Made by a program: the position numbers and the translations under genes. Below are positions 33,201 through 44,793 of a DNA stretch of 64,000 bases, piece by piece. The number at the start of each line of letters is the position of its first letter. The first letter of the stretch is position 1. Origin of the DNA: Salminus brasiliensis (Eukaryota; Chordata; Actinopteri; Characiformes; Bryconidae); contig NC_132881.1 in NCBI RefSeq assembly GCF_030463535.1, positions 4,005,526-4,069,525 of the forward strand, written 5' to 3'. Under the pieces are notes generated by a model. The model saw only the letters and a program-made list of their open reading frames with translations. It made no database searches and was not told the DNA's origin.

Positions 33201-33802
33201 TGAGGCTTTTCATATGTCTCAGGATTGATGTCGCGTACCTTCCTGAAGCTGGCAGTCCTGCCCCGCTGCTCAAACCTGCTTACTCATCATATCGTAGTTT
33301 CTTACCATTAAACCAGGATCCCCGCCCAGCTCACACTCCTAAATCACCAGCAGAATTGTCACTAAGCTCCATATCAAAGGTTACAAATCAGTCCAGTTAT
33401 TAAACACCGGTTCATTTCCGTCTTGAACCCCCACTCCACCCCACCCCAGCCTGAGGAATAGTGTGAGGCTGTGCGGACCCCCCGCTTACGCTCATTAGAA
33501 CAGAACAGAATCACACACTGATTTATAAGAGCGTTGGAGCTGCAGAGCATAGCAGCTGATTGCAGGCCTGCAGTCGATCGACTCAATAATGTACAACAAT
33601 GCTTTAAACTATTAAGCTGCTTTCCAGCCAGCCGGACGGGACGTATGCAAATCAATGGGGGGTAAATTATATTTGCCGTGCTAAAGTTCAATATGTTAAA
33701 TATGCAAATCGGTATTTAACTGAGTTCAGTTTGTACTATTTAATGATAGCATGAGTGGGATTAAATGGAGCCAATCACCCCCCCTACACACATACACATA
33801 TA

Positions 33803-34175
33803 TAAAGAGTGCAAGCAAGCTGTGTTCTAGCAACGTAGATACACTATATTGACATAAGTATTGGGACGCCTGCTCATTTATTGTTTCTTATGAAATCAAG
33901 AGTATTTAAAAAGAGTTTACCCTGCTTGTTGTCTTGGAGTAACTGTCATCTCTACTGTCCAGGGAAGAAGGCTTTCTACTACATTTCTGAAACATTGCTG
34001 TGAGGGTTTGATTGTGTTGAGCGACAAGAGAGACTAGAGAGTCATATTTTGTTGGCAGTACTTCTCTACGGGAGCTAAACAAGCTGTGTGTGTGTGTGAA
34101 TGCATTCATTAGGAGGGGCATCCACAAACATTTGGACATATGGTGTGTACCATTAGTAGTCTGTCATGACAAATC

Positions 34176-34214
<39 letters not shown>

Positions 34215-34437
34215 GAGCTAGCACCTGCTCAGTCATTGTTTTTTTCGAGGCCGGATAACTATAAGTTCATCTGCTTCAGAGAGTCCTATTCTATTGGCAG
34301 TACTTCTTCTCTACAGGTTATGTGTACAAGCTGTGTGTGTGTGTGTGTGTGTGTGTGTGGATGCATTCATTTGGAGGGGCGTCCACAAACATTTGGACAA
34401 ATGGTGTGCAGCATTTCTGTCGTGGCAAATCAGAGAA

Positions 34438-34506
<69 letters not shown>

Positions 34507-34678
34507 GAACAAGCAGCGTTCTAACAATGTAAATACATAATGTGGACAAAAGTATTGGGACACCTGCTCATTGAAACTCATTGTTTCTTCTAGGCAGGGT
34601 GCCTGTGGAGTCTTGCTTATCTGTCCCAGAGAGTCCTACAATATTGGCAGTACTTCTTCTCGACGGAAACTAAACAAG

Positions 34679-34712
<34 letters not shown>

Positions 34713-34788
34713 ATTTGATTCATCTGTGGCCTATGGAATGAGATGGGGGAGAGGGGGGAGAATTACAGACACAGGCAGAAAGGGAGAG

Positions 34789-34837
<49 letters not shown>

Positions 34838-34840
34838 AGT
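33803..34840. repeat. Three tandem copies of a MITE plus GT/GA microsatellites
   Basis: Copy 1 (33803-34211) has both termini: 'acactatattgacataagta' and 'ccacaaacatttggacatat'. Copy 2 (34212-34502) keeps the middle and right end. Copy 3 (34503-34836) keeps the left end and middle. Each contains 'attggcagtacttctctac' type sequence, then 'acaagctgtgtgtg' expanded as GT (34334-34360, 34681-34711), and is followed by a GA run (34182-34211, 34440-34502, 34797-34836). Confidence 0.85.
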
Positions 34841-34919
34841 ATGTTGCAATGAATCCAATGCACACAGTAACAGAGAGGCAGAAATGCACCAGTAGAGGGC
34901 GACCTCGGCCAGTTTTTTG

Positions 34920-34920
<1 letters not shown>

Positions 34921-34977
<57 letters not shown>

Positions 34978-35012
34978 TCTCGCTCTCTCTCTCTCTCCCT
35001 CTCTCTCTCAGT
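34921..35012. repeat. CT microsatellite
   Basis: A long ctctct run with a few c and g interruptions. The long serine/leucine and glutamate/arginine open frames across it on both strands are artefacts of the repeat. Confidence 0.95.
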
Positions 35013-35106
35013 AAAGTGCAGCACGTTTTTTTTTTTTTTAATATAATTTCTGATGTTAAACTGAATCCATCAAGAAACTGCAAAGGTAAGGTGACACAGC
35101 ACTAAC

Positions 35107-35280
35107 AGCCCCCCCCCCCCCCCCCCCATCCCATAGATGCTGAGGGACAAAGTGAAGACACAGCCTCCCTCCACTCCGCTGTATCAGAATGCAGGCCTAA
35201 ATAAACACCAGTAATAAATAAATGTAATAAATAAAAAATATGATAATATTATAATCTGTAAAAAAAAAAAAAAAAAAAAC
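35107..35280. repeat. Poly-C tract and poly-A tract
   Basis: About 20 consecutive C at 35108-35127 and about 20 A at 35261-35279, just before the gfra1 GC-rich promoter region. The 'aaataaataa' stretch between them is AT-rich. Confidence 0.9.
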
Positions 35281-35309
35281 ACAACAACAACAAAAACATC
35301 AGAAAACTG

Positions 35310-35887
35310 GACTGTGATTTTGTCCCCACGCGTTTTCCGGAACTCCCCGCCCCCCCTCCGCTACGATTGGCTCCTTCCACTCGAGTCCTGCGCTGCGAAT
35401 GGCCGCTACGCCCCATCCCCCTGCCACTCACCAACCCTCCGCCGACCTCGCACAACCGCCAGCCAATCCAAGCCCGGGAACAGAGACCCGAGTAGCCAAT
35501 CCCAGCTCGAGAGGGGGGCGGGCTTTGTCGGAAAACGGGTGCGGGAAAAAGAACGCACTTGCGCCTGCGAACAGCACCGCCGTCGCGCGCTCACTCGAAC
35601 GCGGGTTTCCTTGGATACGGAGTTTTGGAGCCGCGCGAGCGTTTCGGTGTTGTTATTTTGATGGAAATGTGCTAATATTAGTTCATTAATCAGATTTTTT
35701 ATGTGATTTTCTTCAGTCGCCCATGAATTACAGCCGGCTAGGCTTGCCGAGTCGGACCGCGGAGCACTTTGAGGGATTTATTCGGTGGGGAGGTTCATGT
35801 GACGATGCTCGGGTGGATGAGCTGAGAAGCGTGAGAACTGTGAGGAAAAGCAGAAAACACTGAAATAATCGCCGAATAAGAGCCGAA
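35310..35887 (+). promoter_or_regulatory. gfra1: gfra1 promoter / CpG-rich 5' region and 5' UTR
   Basis: Composition changes abruptly to GC-rich with many CG dinucleotides from about 35325 to 35645. CCAAT motifs occur as 'acgattggctcc' (35363), 'agccaatccaagc' (35461) and 'agccaatcccagc' (35494), with GC boxes such as 'gggggcgggc' near 35513. No TATA box is obvious. This is the expected form of a CpG-island promoter. The start site is not determined; the region immediately before 35888 should be 5' UTR. Confidence 0.7.
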
Positions 35888-35927
35888 ATGTTCTTCAGCA
35901 CGGTGTGTTTGCTTCTGCCACTGCTGG
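35888..35927 (+). CDS. gfra1: gfra1 coding exon 1 (signal peptide)
   Basis: ATG at 35888 in the context gccgaaATGT. Encodes MFFSTVCLLLPLL and one base, donor G|GTAAGT at 35928. The joined residue Asp14 and the hydrophobic run match the human MFLATLYFALPLLDLLL start, which fixes both the start codon and the splice. Confidence 0.9.
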
Positions 35928-38499
35928 GTAAGTTTTTTCTAACGTTTAAAACCACATTAAATAAGTGTTATTTATGTTTTTGGCACGCTCGCGCGCTTCT
36001 AGCCAGCTGCAGTATTCGGGTCTAATTAGGGGCTCCGCGTGAGTTCAGCTGTTGGCTCTGTAGTGTGTGTGTGTGTGTGTGTGTGTGGTCATATCGACGC
36101 TCCCCCATGCAAAACACTTGTACCTTGTACCTCCAGTGTTTCCACTGTTTTAGACATCATATAAACAGACCAATAGAAATGCACCGTTGCAGTATGTTGA
36201 ATGAGCCAAAACATTACAACCACTTACAGGTGAAGCAAATCACGATGCACTGCGTCCAGATTGCATGGAGAATGGAGCAGGAGAAATCCTCCAGCATGAT
36301 CAGATGGAGAGAAGTTAGGAGGGTGTGCTCCTACCCCTGTGGAGTTGCTGGTTACAGTGATCAGAAAGGTCCTGGCTACAGTACCTGAGTGAGACCTTCA
36401 TGAGCATTTCATGAAATAACCCTAAACTAGCTTTCCTGGGTGGTTATGATTCACTAATATTAAAAAAAAAAAAAAAATTAATTATTCAATTGCAATTGGC
36501 ATTATTATAATGTGCCAAAACATTATGACCCACCACAGACATAAAGAGAATAGCAGATTCTGTTGAATCTGTCCATGGCAAGATCTGGGATCCTGTCTCT
36601 GCCAGCCCCAATTTTTTTTTTTTTTTTATCCGTTTATCCAATAGAAATGCTCCAAAATGATAACAACAAAAAAAAGTGAATCAGGGCTCTTTCTCTTGTC
36701 TGTAAGTTGGTATTGTAGGGAGATACAAGGTTTTTGCATTGGAGTAATGATGTGCTATCATATGTGTACATTATAAAGATGTTAAATCACTGTCAGCACT
36801 TTGTAATTGTCAGTGAATTTCTCATTCTTCTACATTAAATGCTGTGCCAGTGCTGAGCGAGTGCCATAGGTTTCCTGCAGAACTTTAAAAAAACGCCTGT
36901 ATCTGGTAGAAAGACCTCGTGTATGAAGTGATCCCATCAGCGCATGAACAAACACACATCAGCAGCCGCACTAGTGCGCTCCCTTTTTCGCCGAACAGCA
37001 CAGAGAGAGAGTAAAGAGTAGCAGAAGGAGGCGCATTCTCCTTTATTTATTTATTTGTTTGTTTGTTTGTTTGTTGATTTTTTATTACGAGCATGTCTTG
37101 TTTGCCCAGCCTTCACATTAACCCCCATTGTGTTTTTGTAATTGTGAGTGAGAGCGAGCTCTTTGTGCTGCTTAGTAAAAATCTCCAGGCGTTGATATTT
37201 TTAATCTCTAAAGCAGCTTGAGTGTGGTTTAATCCCCTCACGCGCAGACAAACGCACGCAGTCGTCTTAGGTACTTGCTTTTTTTTTAGGGGAGGGGAGG
37301 TGGGCAGAACGACTTATTTACCACAGGGATCTGAGAAGGAGGCTGCTTTGTTTAAATAATGCGCCTGAACTGTTTCTCCACACCGCAGACGTGCTGCTGT
37401 GGGCAGGGGAGCCTGTGTTTGCCGTGGCCGGCCGCCTGGACTGCGTCAGGGCCAGCGAGCTGTGCCTGAAGGAGCCGGCGTGCAGCACCAAGTACCGGAC
37501 CATGAGGCAGTGCGTGGCGGGCAAGGAGAGCAACTCCAGCGCGGTGGCCGGCCTGGAGTCCAGGGACGAGTGCCGCAGTGCCTTGGACGCGCTGAAGCAG
37601 AGCCCGCTGTACAACTGCAGGTGTAAAAGGGGCATGAAGAAGGAGAAGAACTGCCTGCGCATATACTGGGGGATCTACCAGCATTTGCAGGGTGCGCAGA
37701 CTAGCACGTATTCTTCAGGGTTTAGACTGGGGATGCACTGATAGGGGGAGCGGTATTGGGGGATAACACTGGGTATCTGACTGATACTGATAACTTTCTA
37801 AACCCATGTGACCCCACTATCACCATGCATCCCTAGTGTAGACCACCTAAATGAGCTGTGATGCTGTGACTAACCTACTGTGTTCAATTAACTTCACCTG
37901 GACTCATACGAACCTCAAGTTCATTTGGCACTGGGATGAATTTGGCTGTGAACTACTCGTACACACCCACCACACTACGCCTTTCCCTCGTGTAATTATG
38001 AGTAGTGCACGTTCACAAAATTTCCTTACTTCATCATCAGGCCAGATCATCTGAGGAACCGTCAGTTATTCTTAATCAGGTGTAATCTCTCAGCCTAGAT
38101 TTGGCTCTCCAGTTTGAGGACGGCACAGTCGTGCTGAAGCCACACCCACCGTGTTAAACAAACATCTAGGGTTGGTGGATTAAGCCTGGACCTGGACTAC
38201 TCAGCATTTTCAATGGAGATTCTCCACTGAAAACAAACAGCAAAAAAGTAGTCCAAGACTAGGCTTAAATCTGTCTGGAAAATGGATTAAACCTATTCAT
38301 GGACTATATTTTCTTTTCCATGGAAAATCTAGGTATAGCTCAGGTCTAGACTTATCCCTGTCCAGGTAACCAACCCATAGTCTTCCGCTTAGTGCTGTAC
38401 CCAAACAATTGCTCCAGCAATGAAGGATTTGGCTAGGCACTTTGGCTAGGCTGTTCAGCTATCAAAGCCTGCACCAGTGTCTTATTTGCTTGGACACAC

Positions 38500-38535
<36 letters not shown>

Positions 38536-39197
38536 GCCCCAAAGTTGTCCTTCTTGAAGAACCAGCCATTACACTTAATCAAATGTAATTAAGCCTTGAT
38601 TTGGCTCTCCAGTCCACCCAACAGCAGTAGTGCTGGAGTAACACCCAGAGTGTTGGTTTCTAGACAAGGATTAGGACTAGACCTGGACTACACAGCAATT
38701 TTAATGAGGATTAACTCCATATTAAAACCATAGAACGTAGTCCAGGGCTAGGCATCTTCACTTCATCTGCCTGGGAAAAGAATTTAACCTAATCATGGGC
38801 TATATAACGGTATAGCCCAGATCTAGGCTTAATCCCAGTCCAGGAAGCCAACCCATAGTGTTCGCTGAACTGCCGGACCCAAACAATCGTGCAAATTTCG
38901 TGGGGGGATTTGCCGGTGCATGCTCAATCAACCTGAAACTGGCCACCTAAATAACAGAGTCTAAAGCAGCGCCATGAGTGAGTGACCCACATAGCCGTTT
39001 CCCCCTCAGGCAAATCAACAGGGACAGTTTACGCCATGAAATCGGTGGTTTATCGGTCTCTGTGAAGATCACTGCACTCATTGGAATTAACAGCTCTTCT
39101 ATTTGGTCAACAGGGAACGATTTTCTTGAGGATTCTCCGTACGAGCCCGTGAACAGCCGTCTCTCAGATATATTCCGACTGGCCCCCATCTACTCAG
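35888..39197 (+). CDS. gfra1: GDNF family receptor alpha-1 (gfra1), first three coding exons; gene continues past the window
   Basis: Joining 35888-35927, 37389-37691 and 39114-39197 gives 427 bp, 142 codons plus one base. It starts with a hydrophobic signal peptide (MFFSTVCLLLPLL, then DVLLWAG), then the D1 cysteine-rich domain: CLKEPACSTKYRTMRQCVAG, YNCRCKRGMKKEKNC, LRIYW, and the linker DFLEDSPYEPVNSRLSDIF. These match vertebrate GFRA1 closely; the EDSPYEPVNSRLSDIFR linker is diagnostic. Nine cysteines after the signal lie at residues 32-102, and a sequon is at Asn62. GFRA1 is a GPI-anchored co-receptor that binds GDNF and recruits RET. Domains D2, D3 and the GPI signal must lie beyond 64000, as no further exon is recognisable. 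Teleosts have gfra1a and gfra1b; I cannot tell which this is. Confidence 0.95.
35928..37388 (+). other. gfra1 intron 1
   Basis: Contains a GT run (36063-36086), Tc1-family terminal pieces in direct orientation at about 36199 ('gagccaaaacattacaacca') and 36513 ('gtgccaaaacattatgaccc'), poly-A and poly-T tracts, and a non-repetitive stretch at about 36880-37260 with no visible repeat. Confidence 0.6.
37389..37691 (+). CDS. gfra1: gfra1 coding exon 2 (D1 cysteine-rich domain)
   Basis: Acceptor ...caccgcag, donor CAGG|GTGCGC, 303 bp. Encodes the end of the signal peptide and residues to Gly115. This exon is strikingly GC-rich compared with its neighbours, with third positions mostly G or C, so it gives long open frames in all frames; only the GFRA1 frame is real. 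It contains the nine D1 cysteines and the KRGMKKEKNCLRIYW motif. Confidence 0.96.
37728..37835. mobile_element. 108-bp hAT-type MITE with near-perfect 8-bp target duplication
   Basis: The ends 'tggggatgcactgata' and 'tatcaccatgcatccct' are inverted. They are flanked by gtttagac (37720-37727) and gtgtagac (37836-37843), an 8-bp target duplication with one mismatch, which is typical of hAT elements. It sits 36 bp inside gfra1 intron 2. Confidence 0.7.
38040..38890. repeat. 500-bp-spaced direct duplication in gfra1 intron 2
   Basis: The segment containing 'gatttggctctccagt' is at 38098 and again at 38598, exactly 500 bp apart. Both copies continue with aggatta/ggattaagcc..acctggacta, 'caatggagatt' or 'taatgaggatt', and end in 'taggcttaatcccagtccag' or similar. 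A CA microsatellite (38505-38534) lies between them. Confidence 0.8.
39114..39197 (+). CDS. gfra1: gfra1 coding exon 3 (D1-D2 linker)
   Basis: Acceptor ...tttggtcaacag, donor TCAG|GTAGGA, 84 bp. Encodes GNDFLEDSPYEPVNSRLSDI then FRLAPIYS, the conserved linker after D1, and leaves phase 1. The next residues expected are the D2 start (V-E-H-I in mammals), not found in this window. Confidence 0.95.
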
Positions 39198-41940
39198 GTA
39201 GGATGAGGGTTTAATGAATTTCGTGATTGTGCCTAGTGCTGTTCTCGGCAAACAGCTCCACTTGCAGAGCACACACACGGTACTAGTGGTCTGACATTTT
39301 ATGAATCAGATTAATTGGGCGTTATTTCATGTTTGCTCTCTTCCTCCTTCTCCTTCTTCTTCTCCACCCCCAGCCCTTCCCCTAACCCCCCAGCCCCCCC
39401 CCAGCCCCCCTGACTGCATGCTGTGTCTGTGATCTCTTGCATGGGGAGATATAGTTCTGCATGTCCACGCTTAGCGTTCAGCGGGCCGTTAAATAGGCTC
39501 TGACCTCACCACCTTAAAGAAAGTTCAGCTTGCCGAATTGACAGAGGCTGACACGGCCTGTTCAAGCGCAAGTCTGTCGTATGAACCGCTCAGATGGGGG
39601 ATCTGTGACGCTGGATTCTGTGCAGGTCGGTCTGCGTTCAGCCTCTAGGTGGCAGTGTTGTTCTCTGGGTAGTACAGTCCCAGCCACTGGGACGACTTCA
39701 GTTATAGTGCCCTGTCTAAGGTGCTTCACAGCATATGGTGATAGCAAAGGTTTAACGGAAGCAAGTGAAGTCAAACGGAGATAGCTTTGAGTTGCCATCT
39801 CAAGTAGACTAAATGTTGTCCTTGAGAGTAATCGAGAGAGAGAGTCTGACTGACAAGATTTAAACAAACCTCAAGTCTATAACCTATGCTGGGAGGCTGC
39901 TGAGCTCAGATAGGTTGAACAGAAACTACAAATACAGTCACCCACTCTCTGTCTAGCATACAATAGATGGCTTACTTACTTTGGGCAGTAAGTGAGTATT
40001 AGCTCAGTAAAATGCAGATATTAGAGATATTAGAGAGGTTTTCCATCACATCCAAACATCTCCAAAGTTCTCCTAATGGAGTCTAGTATTGTTATAGTCA
40101 TCATTCAACACCTGGTTTGGTGGTAAATCAGGGCTTAATGATGGTAAATCAGGTGAGCTGCTGCTGCTGCTGATGATGATGATGGAGGTGAACACATCCT
40201 CCACGCTGTGCTGGCTGGACTGGGGGGCGTCCAGGAGAAACCTGGAGGAACTGAGCTCTGTTCTTCAGACTAAAGATCTCACAAGATCTCACTACTTTCT
40301 TTCTTCAGAATGAGAAACTCTTGCTCGTTTTTACTGGATTTCCGTTTACCTGCATCTGTTTGAATAGGATCTGCTCAGGTGTCTAGAACTTCTGCACAGT
40401 ACTGCATATTCCTAAGCGTAACTGAGGAGATCTGCAGCACCTTCATATCATTTCATTTCCTTCTGTCCTGACCTTAATTTCCTTAGACTGGAGTTCTTCT
40501 GTATGTAACAGGGTTCGAGTTGCCATTTGAGTTGCCCGAGGTTCGCTTATGATGTTTACGTCCCAACAGTTGTGAAAAGGTGTAATATTTATTCTTGCAT
40601 TAACATTCATCAACTGCTTTTTAACCCCTTGACCCCTCGAATGCTTAGCAGTGGTTGTTATGAATATCAATATATGATAATAAACACTGAGCAAGAATAC
40701 GATTTTGCAAGTATGGCCAACCGTACAGGGCCTGAGGCTTTAGGGGGCTAATCCAACGTAGCTTTTGACAATACCTTTTTATTCAAATGTGCGTCTTTCT
40801 GATTGGCTGCCTTTCATTCAAAAAGTACCTCAGTGTTAGGATTGTCCTAATTGGTACAAAGAGAGAGAGAGAGTGTTCAGTTTGATGCTTGCTCGACCTT
40901 TTAAGAATCATATTTCATCGTCATATCTGTGCTAGCAGTCTTTATGACTTTAACATGAATGGGCGGGGCTAAAGTGGTTGGCTTTTATGATGTCACAAAA
41001 ACAGTGCATTCAAAATGGGCTGCTGTTGCAGCTTAGTCTTCTTGTGAACTGCGTTAAACTCTTGACTGTATATATCTATAGTAGAACCTCTATAGGTTCC
41101 ATAAAGAACCTTGTTTGTAACGATGAGATATATGAAGCGAAGGACATTTTGAAGACCTAAAGAAGCACTGCTTGATGTAAAGGTTCTTCACCAATTCAAA
41201 AAGTTCCTCACACATTTCTATAAACATGGTTCTTTATGGAATCTAAAGTCGCTCTTCAATAGGATCCCTCAAAGAACCCCCTGGAGCACCTGTGTTTTAA
41301 AGACTTTAATTTGGGCCTAGATAAAGTTGTGTCACATTCACAGCGGTCAACTGTAAATACAAAACATGCCCACGTTTCCATTCATGAATCCTAAGCAGGA
41401 GGAGGATCCCAGCCTTCACTTTCCAAACAATCCCTCAAGTTTTGTTCAGACTCTGGAGAGCGTGGAGAAGCGGAAGTGAAAACTTACGCCCTCCTAATTC
41501 AATGTCACCGGTAAGTCACGTCAATCAAAATAATGAAAGCGAAACAATCGCAGAGCCTGTTTCGAGCTCCCCTTAGGGGTCCGGAGTCAGCGAGTAAACA
41601 GTACGGTAATTAAAATCACACGCACCTCGCTATTTTTTACCTGCCTCCGCCTTTCTCCGGGGCTGTGAGAACAGAGAGATTTATGGGAAAGTGCTCGGAA
41701 TCAGAGATCGCTCCTTATTCCCCATTGAAAAGCTCTTTACTTTGATTGACGGCTGCGCTCCGTGGCTAAGAGACAGCCCCACGGAGCATCAATCCCTTTC
41801 CTACAAAGGGATTTACGAGGCAGACGCAGTCAGAGACAGGGCACACTGCACTCACGGCGTCTGGAGGCTTCAGGCCTCTGGCGAGCGCCTGCTGTTGCTT
41901 ATGGCTCCATCGGGAGATGGAAGAAAATAGGGTTTGTTTT
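39198..41940 (+). other. gfra1 intron 3, first part
   Basis: Pyrimidine-rich tract at 39335-39410, a ctg/gat microsatellite near 40160-40182, and 'aggttccataaagaacc'-type repeats near 41085-41290. A non-repetitive block at about 41440-41720 is a candidate regulatory element. No exon. Confidence 0.5.
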
Positions 41941-41955
41941 GCTTCTTTTTTTATC

Positions 41956-41988
<33 letters not shown>

Positions 41989-41992
41989 TCTG
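41941..41992. repeat. ATT microsatellite
   Basis: About 11 uninterrupted att units preceded by a T-rich run, in gfra1 intron 3. Confidence 0.93.
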
Positions 41993-43020
41993 GGAACGTT
42001 AGCCATGAAATACAGTACAGTGAAATCCATTTAAGCTTGTGTGATGTTTTAAATAGTGCAGTGCTTGCCTAATATATCAGCCCCACCCCCCAGCACTAGC
42101 AATGCTCCTGATACTAGGAGAAGAAGGACTGCAACACATGTAAAACCAGTAAAGTCGCCTCTTTTTAAAAAAAAAAAATTATTGTGGCTGATGTGGCATT
42201 TCTGGGCACCTGATACACTCAGAGGAAAGCACCAGGTCCCCAGACACCTGTGCCAGCCAGCATAGCTTTAAAAGGGGAGAGAATTGTGCTCTCTCTGAAA
42301 ATCTGAAGGGAAAGCTGATTTTAAGCTGCTTTAAAATAATATTTGATTAAATCCAAACAAAATACCTACAGAAAGTCATGGTTTTCTATCACTGTGTTCT
42401 TTCAAACAGGAGCATGTACAATACTATGTACTGCAGTTTTGGTGAATGGTACACCGAAGCGATCCTGGATTTATATGAGCGTACACTCTGGCTGCGCGTG
42501 TTTTGGAGTATTTTGAGCTGGCATGAGCGCTCCTCGTCTCTCCGTTTGCCTGCTGAGTCTCTCACCAGCCTCTACAGTGTATTGATGTCTGTTTTTCCAC
42601 TCAATTAAATGGCTTATTGAACGCTCAGAGGTTTCCTCTCTGCATGGAGTCTTGCTGCCCTCATTCACGTCATGCCACGAAACCAGTAGAACAAACAAGC
42701 CAGAGTGCTCCCTGGGTTAGAGGTCAAGTCGGTCGGTTGGAAGATGGACTGGTGTGGCTCAAGCTGTCTGACAGCTGCACTCTCGCAAACGTACCTCCGC
42801 TCTATAATGGGCTGAAATGTAAACGGCGGTGGTGAAGTAATGGGACGGCTAAATTTAGGTTCGCTCAGATCCTATTCACCTGGCTCAGCTCGAGGTTTAC
42901 TTCAGAAATCCCTGCAGAGAATTTAGATCAGGTTCTTCGGCGAGGAGGATACAGAGCAGGAATGAGGGAATGTGTATTGTTGACGGGTTGACCTACCAAA
43001 AACAGGCAAACCATTAAAAA
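41993..43020 (+). other. gfra1 intron 3, continuation
   Basis: Mostly unique-looking intron sequence. A balanced-composition block at about 42440-42630 is a weak non-coding-element candidate. Confidence 0.4.
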
Positions 43021-43320
43021 CCACCTGACGAATATTGTGCATGACACCCTTCTGCCATCAAAATAGCTCTGACCCATCGAGGCATGGATTCACAAGACCT
43101 CTGACGGTGTCCTGTGGTATCTGGCACCACAAGACATTAGCAGCAGATCCATTAAGTCTTGTAAGATGTGAGGTGGGGCCTTCATAAATACATCGGTGTG
43201 CCTTGGGTGTCCATCACCCTGTCGCTTTGGGATACTTTTGGTATGTACTGACCACTGAGTACCAGGAACACCCCACAAGACCTCTGAAGGTGCCCAGTGC
43301 TATCTGGCCTCCAGAGGTCA
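43020..43320 (-). mobile_element. Rearranged Tc1-like fragments
   Basis: Segments 'ccatcgaggcatggattcac', 'taagtcttgtaagatgtgag' and 'tttggtatgtactgaccact...aggaacaccccacaagacc' are reverse-complement parts of the Tc1 family seen at 5671 and 8248. The transposase helix-turn-helix segment and the 3' segment lie next to each other, so the middle is deleted. Confidence 0.65.
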
Positions 43321-44758
43321 GCTGATACTAAAGGTTTCGGTATCGGTATCAAAAAAAGTGGTATTTATGCCTCGGCTGTTTGTGTTTGTTGGTGTTCGAT
43401 GATGTTCGGGCATTTGGCCATGACTTCGGACCGACTTTTCCACACTGAGCTGCACACCCACTAAAGCTCAGCTCACCCTTTCCTGGTTCCCATAGTGAAC
43501 AGCTCACATTTCCGCTGTTAGATCGTTGTTTTCCGCTAAGCCATCAATAATTGCATTGTATTGAGGTGCAGTCCTGTTGCTTGAGCAAGGCCCTCTGCTC
43601 CCTGGCATGTGTGTGTGTGTGTTGCACTGTGTGTTTGCGCTCATTAGTGTGTATGTGAGTGTTCACAGCAGCAAAAGCTTAACCTAACCGCATACCCCTC
43701 CCATACCCTAATTTCCATCCACTTTTAGCTTAGCAACCATTGCTAAACGATTGCTCAGAAATACAGCATTACTTTGAAGTTGTGGATGATACTGAACCAC
43801 CTTTAATGGGGCTACAGCTGCATTCTGGCACGTGCTAACTACCGTATTTAAGGTGGAGCGCAGAAATCAAACAAGAAGCCTCTCAAGTGTTAGAGTTTAT
43901 CCTGGAGCATCTATGGATCTGTTTGAGGGGACTGGGTGGGGACGGGTCGAAGCATTCGAGGATGGGGCGGGGACAGTATTAGAGACATTGGGAACAGTTG
44001 GGCTGGGGGGGTCTTGATGCTGCTCTCTACACTATTAAACGTATTCAATTCTTAAGGAACGTTTGGAGGTTCTTCTGTTTAGACGTGTTGAGGATCCTTC
44101 TAGAAAAGGAAAGGTTTCAGGTTAAAGGTTCCTTAGGAGGTTCCTCCACAGTTTCACACTGAAAAACCTCCAAAAAGTTCCTCGATGATCTTATCCTTTT
44201 ACCAGTGAGGGTAAGTCATGCATTTATCATCAGTCATGCTCTTATCCAGAGTGACTGAATCCATGTGAATCATGTTACACAGGTAGGAGAGTATGGAGTT
44301 AGGAGTCTTGCCCAATGCCTGTCCAGACAGGGAATTATACCCTAGTCTGCCACAGAAAGGGAGGAGCTGTTGTCCACTTCGTACCTTCTCCTCCTAATCG
44401 GCCATGACACATTTAGAGCTTCAAGGCTAGTAAAGGAAGCTTACACTCCACTAATTAGCATCATCCTAATCACCACACTTAAAACCTGTCCAGTCTGAAT
44501 TTTGTCCACAAGTTTGTCCATTTTTCTAGATGTGTGCGTTGTCCGTCTCTTTTGGAGTTTGATCAAACACTCCCCCCCCCTCCTTTTACACAGTTTGCTT
44601 TTGGTGGTGAAGCACTGACCCATGTAGAAGCCAGTCAGAACTCATTTCGCCCACTTTCGCCACTCTCTCTCGCGCTCTGAGATGGCAGGCAGTCGAGGCT
44701 GTATTTCCAGCACACCATTAGCCTCTGACCAAGAGGGGAGCAGAAAGCAAGGATGGCT

Positions 44759-44793
<35 letters not shown>

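Noticed and set aside
34236..35083. Long open frames rich in Arg-Glu or Ser-Leu on both strands
   Set aside because: They are translations of GA/CT and GT microsatellites.
35314..35689. Open frames in the GC-rich region upstream of gfra1
   Set aside because: CpG-rich promoter DNA lacks stop codons by composition; the frames have no domain and precede the well-supported gfra1 start at 35888.
37318..37684. Minus-strand and off-frame + strand open frames across gfra1 exon 2
   Set aside because: They shadow the GFRA1 frame and are open only because the exon is GC-rich at third positions.
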